Shown: positions 1 through 5,472, counted from the first letter of the stretch. The stretch: 5,613 nt of DNA from Chloroflexota bacterium (GCA_021796375.1 JAJYJF010000174.1:1-5613), one strand, 5' to 3'. A program made the numbers and translations. The notes: generated from the letters alone by a model not told the origin.

Positions 1-542
1 GCGGCGAAGCGCATGGTCACGATCCCGGCGCCCACCCCGAGCAGGACAACCCACAGCTGGTTGGAGAGGGTGATCACCACCACCACGTTATCCAGGCTGA
101 AGGCCAGGTCCATCAGCTCCACCGTCAGGACGGTGCCCCAGAAGCTGCGCTCGCGGATCAGCTTGGTCTGGACCTGCTTTGGGGTGGGTTCTTCTCCCAG
201 GCGGCCGAGCTCGGCGGCGCTGATCTTGAGCAGGTAGAGCGCCCCAATGAACTGCAGCCAGGGGCTGCGGATGACGTAGCTGGCCAGGACGAGCATCAGC
301 GCCCGGCCAATGTACGCGCCGATCAGCCCGACCCGCAGGGCGGCCCGGCGCTGCGGTCCGAGGATCCGGTCCATGGGACGGCCCAACGGCTCCAGAACCC
401 GCGGCCAGGGGATGAGCTCGCGGTCCGGGAGGCGCAGCACCATGGCTCCCAGCACGGCGGCGTTATCCAGCGAAAGCACGCCCTCCAGAAAGATGATCTG
501 CGCCAGGACGACGGCCAGCCCGGCGATTTCTTCGAGTCTCAA
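1..542 (-). CDS. TerC-family integral membrane protein, probable metal-ion (Mn2+) exporter, 3' end outside the window
   Basis: Translation of the minus strand from 542 gives 180 residues with no stop before the window edge, so the C-terminus is missing. Two copies of the TerC acidic motif are visible: E20-G-V-L-S-L-D26-N27 and E142-L-M-D145-L-A-F-S-L-D151-N152, each in a hydrophobic helix. Further hydrophobic helices lie at about 69-92, 94-108 and 163-178, and a charged loop at about 113-132. TerC/Alx/YkoY proteins sit in the inner membrane, and members in Bacillus and E. coli export manganese; that role here is inferred from family. The start is TTG at 542: an in-frame TGA lies upstream and no ATG or GTG falls between. 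Two Shine-Dalgarno-like sequences precede it, AGGG 5 bases away and AGGAGG (555-560) 12 bases away. It lies about 200 bases downstream of rnhB on the same strand. I could not find a yybP-ykoY Mn riboswitch in that gap. Confidence 0.88.
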   Translation of the reverse strand, partial: MRLEEIAGLAVVLAQIIFLEGVLSLDNAAVLGAMVLRLPDRELIPWPRVLEPLGRPMDRILGPQRRAALRVGLIGAYIGRALMLVLASYVIRSPWLQFIGALYLLKISAAELGRLGEEPTPKQVQTKLIRERSFWGTVLTVELMDLAFSLDNVVVVITLSNQLWVVLLGVGAGIVTMRFA

Positions 543-651
543 AATATCCCTGTCCCTCCTCCGAGAGGCGTGGGTTCCGTCCCGGCTTCCTGAAATTCAC
601 GGGGTCAAAGATTCAGGCCGCGAGCGGATCCGGAGGTGGGGTGATTCCGTC

Positions 652-672
652 AAAAATTAGGGGTACACCCCT
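652..672 (-). terminator. weak intrinsic-terminator-like hairpin after rnhB
   Basis: On the minus strand AGGGG and CCCCT form a 5-bp stem around a 4-base loop (659-672), followed by AA and then five T residues (656-652). It starts 67 bases past the rnhB stop. The stem is short, so partial read-through into the TerC gene is plausible. This is a pattern call only. Confidence 0.35.
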
Positions 673-738
673 GCGAGCCGGATGCTTGCTTAAATCCATC
701 CCTGACAAGCGCATTCCGGGCCGCCCCAGCGCCTCAAA

Positions 739-1413
739 TCAAAAGTTGCCCGCAGAGGTACGTTCCAGGCAGGCGCGCACCGGGGCAAAGCTCCGCCGGT
801 GAACCGCGGATGGCCCCAGCAGCGCCAGCGCTTCCTGGTGGCGACGGGTGCCGTAGCCCTTGTGGCGGGCGAAGCCGTAGCCGGGGTAATCGGCATCCAG
901 CGATCCCATCAACGCGTCCCGCGCGGTTTTGGCCAGCACCGAAGCCGCCGCGATGCTGAGGGAGCGCGCGTCGCCCTTGATCAATGCGCGCTGCGGCAGG
1001 CCCGCCTCCGGGAGGTCGAGAAAATCCACCAGCAGGTAGTCCGGTGCGAGGGTGAGGGCTGCCAGCGCCCGGCCGGCAGCCTGCCGGGTGGCTCCTACAA
1101 TCCCGATCTGGTCTATCTCCTGCGGAGAAGCGAAGCCCACCCCCCACGCCAGCGCCGCGGCCCGGATTTCCCGCGCCCAGAAATCCCGCTGGGCAGGGGT
1201 CATCTGCTTGGAATCGCGCACCCCGGCCAGGCGCCCGGGGAGCTGCGGGTCGGGCGGGAGGATCACCGCACCGGCCGCCACCGGTCCGGCCCAGGCGCCG
1301 CGCCCGGCCTCGTCGATGCCGCCCACCCGGACGATCCCAGCCGCCCACAGCGGGATCTCGAAGCTGAGATCCGGGGCCGCGGGAAGCTGGGCGGGATCAA
1401 ACCGCGCGGTCAT
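739..1413 (-). CDS. rnhB: ribonuclease HII
   Basis: A 224-residue protein with all the hallmarks of RNase HII, the cytoplasmic endonuclease that nicks the RNA strand of RNA-DNA hybrids and starts removal of single ribonucleotides from DNA. The N-terminal GGIDEAGRG block supplies D34 and E35. D130 (in LVDF) and D148 (in IKGD) complete the DEDD metal-binding set; their spacing of 18 residues equals that of D108 and D126 in the E. coli enzyme. Other family blocks are DSK at 67-69, SIAAASVLAKTARD at 153-166, YPGYGFARHKGYGT and the C-terminal VHRRSFAPV. Length is normal for the family. One small oddity is VDF where many members have VDG. The ATG lies inside the end of the glycosyltransferase gene, giving a 17-base overlap, so translation is probably coupled. 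No strong Shine-Dalgarno is visible. The yraN gene that often neighbours rnhB elsewhere is absent. Confidence 0.97.
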   Translation of the reverse strand: MTARFDPAQLPAAPDLSFEIPLWAAGIVRVGGIDEAGRGAWAGPVAAGAVILPPDPQLPGRLAGVRDSKQMTPAQRDFWAREIRAAALAWGVGFASPQEIDQIGIVGATRQAAGRALAALTLAPDYLLVDFLDLPEAGLPQRALIKGDARSLSIAAASVLAKTARDALMGSLDADYPGYGFARHKGYGTRRHQEALALLGPSAVHRRSFAPVRACLERTSAGNF

Positions 1414-2125
1414 AGCAGCCGGTAACGGCCCTGCGCCGCATGTCGAGGAGATCCATCCCCATCTGCAGGCTGTCCCGGAGGACGCGAACCTTGGAGTCGG
1501 GGTTGAAGTACCAGGGGATGGGCACCTCCACGATCTGGTATCCCCGCCGGCGGGCGATGAACAGCAGCTCGACGTCGAACGACCAGCCCATGATCGTCTG
1601 GCAGGGAAAAATTTTCTCGACCACGCCGGCGCGGAAGCACTTGAACCCGCACTGGGTATCCTGGAGCCCGGGCAGGGCGGCCAGCCGCACCATGCTGTTG
1701 AACGCCCGGCCGACCAGGTGGCGGTAGGCCGGCTCGTTGTAGCGCACCGCCCCGGGCGCCTCGCGCGAGCCGATAGCGATATCCGCGCTCAGCGCCGGCG
1801 GGATGAAGCGGTTGATCTCGGAGACCGGCATCGAAAGATCGACGTCGCAGAAAAAGCGGAATTCGCCGCGGGCTTCGAGCATGCCGCGCTGCACCGCGCG
1901 GCCCTTCCCGCGCTGGCTCTCGGAAAACACGCGCAGGCAGGGATCCTCCCGGGCAAACCCCTGCGCGATCTCCAGGGTGCGGTCCTGGCTGCCGTTCTCA
2001 ACCACCACCACTTCGGCCGGGTACGGCTGGTTTTTCAGGAAGGAAAGGGTTTCCGCCAGGGTTTTCGGCAGGCGGCGCTCTTCGTTGTAAGCTGGAAAGA
2101 CGATCGAGAGCAGCGGTTGGGTCAA
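1397..2125 (-). CDS. family 2 glycosyltransferase, dolichyl/polyprenyl-phosphate glucosyltransferase (ALG5)-like
   Basis: A 242-residue GT-A fold glycosyltransferase. Visible motifs in order: FPAYNEE at 10-16 (nucleotide site), VVVENGSQDRT at 40-50, RGKGRAVQRGM at 72-82, the metal-binding DVD at 94-96 in CDVDLSMP, GSRE at 119-122, QCGFKCFRA at 158-166 and GWSFDVELL at 180-188. This order, especially the last two blocks, resembles the dolichyl-phosphate glucosyltransferase (ALG5/DPG synthase) branch, which transfers a sugar from a nucleotide donor to a polyprenyl phosphate at the cytoplasmic membrane face. The exact sugar and lipid cannot be read here. It lacks the N-terminal membrane anchor of eukaryotic ALG5 and shows no clear transmembrane helix. 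The start is TTG at 2125: an in-frame TGA lies ten codons upstream and no ATG or GTG falls between. An AGGG sits about 10 bases ahead. It follows the small hypothetical gene after 27 bases and overlaps rnhB by 17. Confidence 0.9.
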   Translation of the reverse strand: MTQPLLSIVFPAYNEERRLPKTLAETLSFLKNQPYPAEVVVVENGSQDRTLEIAQGFAREDPCLRVFSESQRGKGRAVQRGMLEARGEFRFFCDVDLSMPVSEINRFIPPALSADIAIGSREAPGAVRYNEPAYRHLVGRAFNSMVRLAALPGLQDTQCGFKCFRAGVVEKIFPCQTIMGWSFDVELLFIARRRGYQIVEVPIPWYFNPDSKVRVLRDSLQMGMDLLDMRRRAVTGCYDRAV

Positions 2126-2152
2126 ATCGATTTCATCCCTCGCGGGGGCAGG

Positions 2153-2464
2153 TCAGAAGAGCGGCACGCCGGGGAGGCGGTCGCCGGCGGCAGTCTCGCT
2201 TTCCCCGGCAACGTACTCCCGGCCATCGCTTTTGTGCAGCCGCACGCGGCCCATGACGTCGAAGGTGCTGGCCAGAAGCGGCTTCCTGCGGCCCGCGACG
2301 TACACCTTGCCGGATTTCAGCTCGTCGATCAGCGCCTGGCGGGTGAGGAGGAGCCGGTCGGTGAAAATCGGCCCGCGGCGCTCGTAGACGCGCACCGTGC
2401 TGATCTTTCCATCCTGCGCGTAGCGCACCGCTTCGATCACCCCATCGTACTTTTTAATTGCCAT
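2153..2464 (-). CDS. small conserved-looking protein of unknown function (103 residues)
   Basis: I cannot assign a function. The protein is basic in its first two thirds (MAIKKYDGVIEAVRY, then YERRGPIFTDRLLLTR), with alternating hydrophobic residues suggesting a small beta-rich domain. A segment LASTFDVMGRVRLHKSDGREYV follows, then an acidic tail ending VPLF. There are no cysteines, no signal peptide and no membrane segment, so it should be cytosolic. The ATG at 2464 is supported by AGGA about 5 bases upstream. It is the first gene of the compact minus-strand unit with the glycosyltransferase (27-base gap) and rnhB. The GC-rich codon usage matches those neighbours, so it looks native, unlike the AT-rich islet just to its right. 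It may be lineage-restricted, but that is an impression that needs a homology search. Confidence 0.75.
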   Translation of the reverse strand: MAIKKYDGVIEAVRYAQDGKISTVRVYERRGPIFTDRLLLTRQALIDELKSGKVYVAGRRKPLLASTFDVMGRVRLHKSDGREYVAGESETAAGDRLPGVPLF

Positions 2465-2482
2465 TCGTTTCCTGCCCCTGTC

Positions 2483-2496
2483 TATCTTTAAAGATA
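2483..2496. promoter_or_regulatory. perfect 14-bp palindrome in the leader of the minus-strand operon
   Basis: TATCTTTAAAGATA is its own reverse complement. It ends 19 bases upstream of the ATG at 2464. A minus-strand -10-like TATCTT is part of it, with only a poor -35 candidate (TTCATG) 17 bases further up. The position fits an operator or promoter core, but no regulator is known and an AT-rich palindrome of this size can arise by chance. Confidence 0.3.
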
Positions 2497-2798
2497 CAAT
2501 CTTCCAATTTTAACATGAATATCGGCGGCGTTTCGCCCGATCTGAAAGATCAGAATAAAGCGGAAATAAAGGTGCTAAATCTTCATAGCTATTTCCACTC
2601 TCTGTCTTTGCTTTCCACGGCTGTGATGTTGGGATATCGGGAGATGTAAGACAATATTCGCGCCTCCCGAAAGGTGACGGGCCATGGTTCTTCTCTCCCA
2701 GGGGAAGAAATAAGGGAGATGCGGGAAACGAGAAACTGGAAAATCTCTAAATGAAGTTTGTGAAATCGTTGAAGATCATCCTCTGAGAAGAATGAGGT

Positions 2799-2804
2799 TA
2801 TACT
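2799..2804 (+). promoter_or_regulatory. possible -10 element for the nuclease-like gene
   Basis: TATACT matches five of six bases of the TATAAT consensus and lies 50 bases ahead of the ATG at 2855. No good TTGACA-like element lies 16-18 bases upstream and there is no extended TG. It is a weak call, made because this is the best -10 in the leader. Confidence 0.25.
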
Positions 2805-2854
2805 GATAGAACCGCTGAATGATGTAAATATAGAGTTCGAGCAGAGGTCGACAT

Positions 2855-3430
2855 ATGCCTGTCATCGAACTGGAATTACAGGATCTCGTAAGGGATATTG
2901 CAGACGTGCTCAAAGAATTTGATCGTGAGAGCCCGGTTCATAAAGATTTTCAGCCAGGAATCGGACCATTTGGCGAGCCTCAGTTGGTCAAAGAAATCGC
3001 TAATCGACTAAATTTAAAAAGGGGCTATCAAACAGTGACCAGAAGAACCCCTGACCTTGATGTTAACGGTTTCTGGGCAGTCGAATTTAAAATCGTTCGG
3101 CCGTTTGGCGATAACGGTACACCAGCAGAAAACTGGTCTGTAAATATGTTGCATCCTTATAGTGGAAATACGAGCCTGATCGGCGATGCAATCAAGCTAG
3201 AAGCAATGAATGGTTTTTATCGAAGATGTGTCTTTATGATCGGTTATGAACACGAACCGCCTAAAATCTCGTTAGATCCCCTGGTTAAATCTTTCGAGTT
3301 GATTTCGCGTGAAACCATTGGCATTCACCTGGGTAATCGGGTTGAAGAAATTCGTGATCATCTTGTTCATCCCGTACATCAAAAAGTTCGTTGTATCGGG
3401 TGGGAAATTCTGCGGTCAAAGACTCCTTGA
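2855..3430 (+). CDS. orphan PD-(D/E)xK nuclease-like protein of unknown function
   Basis: A 191-residue soluble protein. The clearest signal is P66-D67-L-D69 followed by a hydrophobic strand and E77-F-K79 (FWAVEFKIV), the layout of the PD-(D/E)xK nuclease core. A preceding helix contains GEPQLVKEIANRL (40-52), which could supply the usual upstream acidic residue. The middle block ENWSVNMLHPYSGN (92-105), with IGDAIKL after it, looks conserved-family-like, and a later strand CVFMIGYEH (about 125-133) suits a second core strand. Family knowledge suggests metal-dependent DNA cleavage, possibly a restriction-like or repair enzyme; target and partner are unknown. The ATG is supported by AGAGG (2843-2847) 7 bases upstream. 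It stands alone, with no methyltransferase beside it, and its AT-richer composition contrasts strongly with both flanks, suggesting horizontal acquisition. Confidence in a real gene is high, in the nuclease fold moderate. Confidence 0.72.
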   Translation: MPVIELELQDLVRDIADVLKEFDRESPVHKDFQPGIGPFGEPQLVKEIANRLNLKRGYQTVTRRTPDLDVNGFWAVEFKIVRPFGDNGTPAENWSVNMLHPYSGNTSLIGDAIKLEAMNGFYRRCVFMIGYEHEPPKISLDPLVKSFELISRETIGIHLGNRVEEIRDHLVHPVHQKVRCIGWEILRSKTP

Positions 3431-3738
3431 TTATAGGCATAGTACTGACAAGAAGAGTATTTGCGGGGGAAACGTTTTTCCCATGCAAACCGCACTCGCT
3501 CACAGGGCACTGACCGGAAAATTATAGCTCCCGCCGTGGCACCCGGGGAGCGCCCTCCTCATCGGCGCGGCTGGTAGGAACAACCATTCCGGGTTATAGT
3601 TAATCCGAGAATGCCGCTGGACTTGCCTCTCTGCTTAAAATCAGTCACGCCGGCGAGCCCTCCCCGCGGGTGAGAGCGCTCGCGGCGGTTGGACCTCCCG
3701 TCAAACCAGGAACCACAGCCGGCTGCCAACCCTGACCC
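3431..3738. other. noncoding stretch at the right edge of the AT-rich islet
   Basis: About 308 bases with no supported gene. It holds the 30-base imperfect hairpin at 3460-3489 (listed separately), a 6-bp inverted repeat GCTCCC/GGGAGC at 3527-3551 with a 13-base spacer, and a hairpin at 3590-3607 (CGGGTTA, TAGT loop, TAATCCG, one G-T pair). The last overlaps a -10-like TATAGT (3595-3600) that could belong to the hydrolase-DUF488 pair 139 bases downstream; its -35 region is poor. Composition returns to GC-rich from about 3527 onward. Overlapping long minus-strand reading frames entering from the right are shadows of the hydrolase gene. Confidence 0.5.
3460..3489. repeat. 30-base imperfect inverted repeat downstream of the nuclease-like gene
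   Basis: TTTGC (3460-3464) pairs with GCAAA (3485-3489), and GGGAAA (3467-3472) pairs with TTTCCC (3477-3482). A 2x2 internal loop separates the two stems and CGTT caps the hairpin. It begins 29 bases after the stop of the nuclease-like gene. It has no following T run, so it may be an mRNA-stabilising hairpin, a factor-dependent transcript end or a protein-binding site. Confidence 0.5.
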
Positions 3739-4725
3739 ATGGCGATCGCCATCCTGATCCTCCTGATCCTCCTGCTGGCCCTGGCCGGGGCGCTTTATGA
3801 AGCCCGCGCCGAGGCCGCCGGCCGCCGGCGTTTTCCGCCGCCGGGGCGGCTGGTTCCGGCAGGCGCCGGCCGGATCCACCTGGCCGGGCTGGGAGAGGCC
3901 GTGCCCGGCCGGCCGGCGGTGCTGCTCGAGAGCGGCCAGGGCAGCTGGTCGCTTGCCTGGCGCGACCTGCAGGGTCAGATCGCTGATTTCGCCCGCGTCC
4001 TGGCGTACGACCGGGCCGGGCTGGGCTGGAGCGACCCCGGGGAGCGCCCGCGCACGCCCGAGCGGTTGGCGGACGAGCTGCACCAGGCTCTGGCGGCCGC
4101 CGGCGAGACCGGTCCGTTCGTGCTGGTCGGCCAAGCGATGGGCTGCCAGCTCGCCCGGCTCTACGCCGCGCGCTACCCGGAGCAGGCTGCCGCCCTGGTG
4201 ATGGTCGACCCCGCCCCGGGGAGCCCCCGCGACCTGCCCGCAGAAGAAGCGCGCAGCCTCCGCAAGCTGGCGTCCCGCTCCCAGGCCGCCGCGGCCCTGG
4301 CCCGGCTGGGCATCCCGCGGCTGGCATGCCGCCGGTTTTTCCCCTCCCCCGCGAGCAGCCCCGACCAGACCCTCCTGGCGAGCCAGACCCTCAACCCGCG
4401 CTTCTTCCAGGCCCTCGCCGACGAGACCCGCGGCTTTCTCGACCCTTCCGCCTGGCGGGAATTGCCGGATTCGCTTGGCGACCTGTTCCTGGTGATCGTC
4501 TCGCCCGGCAGGGATACGGGCCAGGCGGAGGATCCGGACCCCCTGCTCGGGCTGTCTTCCCGCAGCCACCGGATCCCGGTCGTGGGGGGGACAAACACGC
4601 TGGCGGCCCACCCCGAGGCGGTGCTGGCCGCCATCCAGGCGGCGATCGAGATCGCCGCCCTCCGCCCGGCAAGCCGGTCAGGCTCTGACGGCGGTCCCGC
4701 TTCCCAACCCGCGGCAGAGGCTTGA
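3739..4725 (+). CDS. membrane-anchored alpha/beta-hydrolase-fold protein, probable pseudoenzyme
   Basis: A 328-residue protein starting with a hydrophobic helix (about residues 1-19, MAIAILILLILLLALAGAL), then AEAAGRRRF, suggesting a signal anchor or signal peptide. The body follows the alpha/beta-hydrolase family closely: PAVLLESGQGSWSLAW (oxyanion region), YDRAGLGWSDPG near 90-102, then PFVLVG leading into the nucleophile elbow. That elbow, normally GHSxGG, reads G131-Q132-A133-M134-G135-C, so the catalytic serine position is alanine. Near the C-terminus, where relatives have GSGH, the sequence is GGTN with N286, so the catalytic histidine also appears lost; H291 nearby is the only alternative. 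An acid candidate is D259. Reading frame and codon usage are intact, arguing against simple decay. The ATG is the first possible start (in-frame TGA two codons upstream) and has no clear Shine-Dalgarno. Its stop codon abuts the DUF488 start. A binding or scaffold role is possible; none can be named. Confidence 0.85.
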   Translation: MAIAILILLILLLALAGALYEARAEAAGRRRFPPPGRLVPAGAGRIHLAGLGEAVPGRPAVLLESGQGSWSLAWRDLQGQIADFARVLAYDRAGLGWSDPGERPRTPERLADELHQALAAAGETGPFVLVGQAMGCQLARLYAARYPEQAAALVMVDPAPGSPRDLPAEEARSLRKLASRSQAAAALARLGIPRLACRRFFPSPASSPDQTLLASQTLNPRFFQALADETRGFLDPSAWRELPDSLGDLFLVIVSPGRDTGQAEDPDPLLGLSSRSHRIPVVGGTNTLAAHPEAVLAAIQAAIEIAALRPASRSGSDGGPASQPAAEA

Positions 4726-5241
4726 ATGGACCTGTATATGCTCGGGCACAGCAATCACCCCATCGACCGGTTCCTGGGGCTGCTCCAGAGCCAGGGTGTT
4801 GAGACCCTCGTCGATATCCGCTCAACGCCCGCCAGCCGCTTCTACCCGCAGTACAACCGGCGCCGCCTGGAAGAAGCCCTCGGACAGGCCGGGATCCGCT
4901 ACGTCTATCTAGGGGACTTGCTCGGCGGCCGGCCGAAGGACCCCGCCCTCTACCTCGGGGGCCGGCTTCCCGTGCGCGGCGAGAAGAACCCTCCCCAGCC
5001 AGATTTCGCGCGGATGATGCGGCTGGAGTCCTTCCAGAGCGGGATAGAGCAGCTGCTGGGGATCGCCCGCGCGAGCCGGGCGGCGGTGCTGTGCAAAGAG
5101 GAAAACCCGGCCGCCTGCCACCGCCACCAGCTGGTGGCTGCGTACCTCTCCCGCGCGCACCCGGAGGTGGCCGTCTGGCATATCCGCGCCAGCGGCCTGG
5201 TGGAGGACGCGCGGGCGGCAGGGTTCGATCCGCCGGTCTAA
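4726..5241 (+). CDS. DUF488 family protein
   Basis: A 171-residue soluble protein with the standard DUF488 pattern: YMLGHSNHPIDRFLGLL at the N-terminus, LVDIRSTPASRFYPQYN at 28-44, YLGDLLGGRP at 61-70, and the C-terminal block AVLCKEENPAACHRH with C123, C131, H132 and R133. The biochemical function of the family is not established; the conserved cysteine-histidine-arginine cluster suggests a metal or small-ligand site, which is inference. Length is normal for the family and it looks intact. ATG 4726 directly follows the TGA of the hydrolase-fold gene (4723-4725). The sequence AGAGG at 4716-4720, inside the end of that gene, is well placed 5 bases upstream. The two genes are therefore almost certainly co-transcribed and probably translationally coupled. 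Confidence 0.92.
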   Translation: MDLYMLGHSNHPIDRFLGLLQSQGVETLVDIRSTPASRFYPQYNRRRLEEALGQAGIRYVYLGDLLGGRPKDPALYLGGRLPVRGEKNPPQPDFARMMRLESFQSGIEQLLGIARASRAAVLCKEENPAACHRHQLVAAYLSRAHPEVAVWHIRASGLVEDARAAGFDPPV

Positions 5242-5291
5242 CCGCCCGCTTCCGGCCGGACGGAGAGCTAGCCGCGCCGCGTGGGAGGCTG

Positions 5292-5314
5292 GCGCGGAAA
5301 ATAAGCTTCCGCGC
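5292..5314 (+). terminator. strong GC-rich hairpin after DUF488, possible transcript end without T run
   Basis: GCGCGGAA (5292-5299) and TTCCGCGC (5307-5314) form a perfect 8-bp stem with a 7-base loop, 50 bases past the DUF488 stop. No T run follows on either strand, so it is not a textbook intrinsic terminator. It could protect the 3' end of the hydrolase-DUF488 transcript or act with Rho. The strand is assigned only from gene context. Confidence 0.35.
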
Positions 5315-5326
5315 GTTCCCGGATTC

Positions 5327-5354
5327 AAATAAAAAAAGGAGGCTTTCGCCTCCT
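5327..5354 (-). terminator. intrinsic terminator of tRNA-Pro
   Basis: On the minus strand AGGAGGC, a GAAA tetraloop and GCCTCCT form a perfect 7-bp hairpin (5354-5337), followed by six T, one A and three T. It begins 3 bases after the encoded CCA of the tRNA, an ideal position for ending a single-tRNA transcript. Confidence 0.93.
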
Positions 5355-5357
5355 GGA

Positions 5358-5433
5358 TGGTCGGGGTGGGCGGACTCGAACCGCCGACCCCCGCGTCCCA
5401 AACGCGGTGCGCTACCAACTGCGCTACACCCCG
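5358..5433 (-). tRNA. tRNA-Pro (anticodon UGG), CCA encoded
   Basis: A 76-base cloverleaf on the minus strand. The acceptor stem is CGGGGTG with CACCCCG (7 bp). The D arm has GCGC stems around AGTTGGTA. The anticodon stem is CCGCG with CGCGG around loop TTTGGGA, placing anticodon TGG at 5400-5398. The T arm is GGCGG, TTCGAGT, CCGCC. The discriminator base is A (5361) and CCA (5360-5358) is genome-encoded. UGG reads proline CCA and, by wobble, other CCN codons. It has its own promoter and terminator and no tRNA neighbours within the window. Confidence 0.97.
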
Positions 5434-5442
5434 CCAGACCCG

Positions 5443-5472
5443 AGTATACCGGGTTTTCCCCTCCCCCGTCAA
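5443..5472 (-). promoter_or_regulatory. sigma-70-type promoter of tRNA-Pro
   Basis: Minus strand TTGACG (-35, 5472-5467) and TATACT (-10, 5448-5443) are separated by 18 bases, each matching five of six consensus positions. The -10 ends 9 bases before the first tRNA base, so transcription should start within a few bases of the mature 5' end. The region between the -10 and the tRNA is GC-rich, as in stringently controlled stable-RNA promoters. An inverted repeat ACCCG/CGGGT (5438-5442 and 5450-5454) brackets the -10. Confidence 0.88.

Larger units (their letters stand above)
2465..2854. other. AT-richer noncoding stretch between divergent genes, with several small hairpins
   Basis: About 390 bases without a convincing gene. 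A 63-codon plus-strand reading frame (2458-2649) has no recognisable motif and overlaps the start of the 103-residue gene, so it is not called. The stretch should hold promoters for both flanking genes. Inverted repeats visible: 2521-2541 (ATCGG/CCGAT closing an inner GCG/CGC stem), 2541-2554 (TCTGA, AAGA loop, TCAGA) and 2688-2709 (a 9-bp stem with two G-T pairs around CCCA). None is followed by a T run, so they are not classical terminators. Base composition shifts here from GC-rich to AT-rich, marking the left edge of the islet carrying the nuclease-like gene. Confidence 0.6.

Noticed and set aside
13..660. Plus-strand open frames at 13-237 and 310-660
   Set aside because: Both are opposite the TerC coding sequence or its leader, and the TerC translation carries clear family motifs.
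543..738. Possible yybP-ykoY manganese riboswitch upstream of TerC
   Set aside because: The characteristic GGGGAGUA-type block and its partner elements are not visible on the minus strand, so it is not called.
1052..2491. 479-codon plus-strand open frame
   Set aside because: It lies opposite rnhB and the glycosyltransferase, both with clear family motifs; its translation is low-complexity and matches nothing known. It is an antisense shadow in GC-rich DNA.
2458..2649. 63-codon plus-strand frame in the intergenic region
   Set aside because: No ribosome site, no recognisable motif, and it overlaps the start of the 103-residue gene.
3527..3551. GCTCCC/GGGAGC inverted repeat as a terminator
   Set aside because: A 13-base loop and no proper T run on the plus strand; on the minus strand it is followed by TATAATTTT but no gene is being transcribed from that side.
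3559..5401. Two long minus-strand open frames (3559-4611 and 4391-5401)
   Set aside because: They are antisense to the hydrolase-fold and DUF488 genes and rich in Gly/Arg/Pro/Ala, typical of GC-rich shadow frames; the second even runs through the tRNA terminator and into the tRNA.
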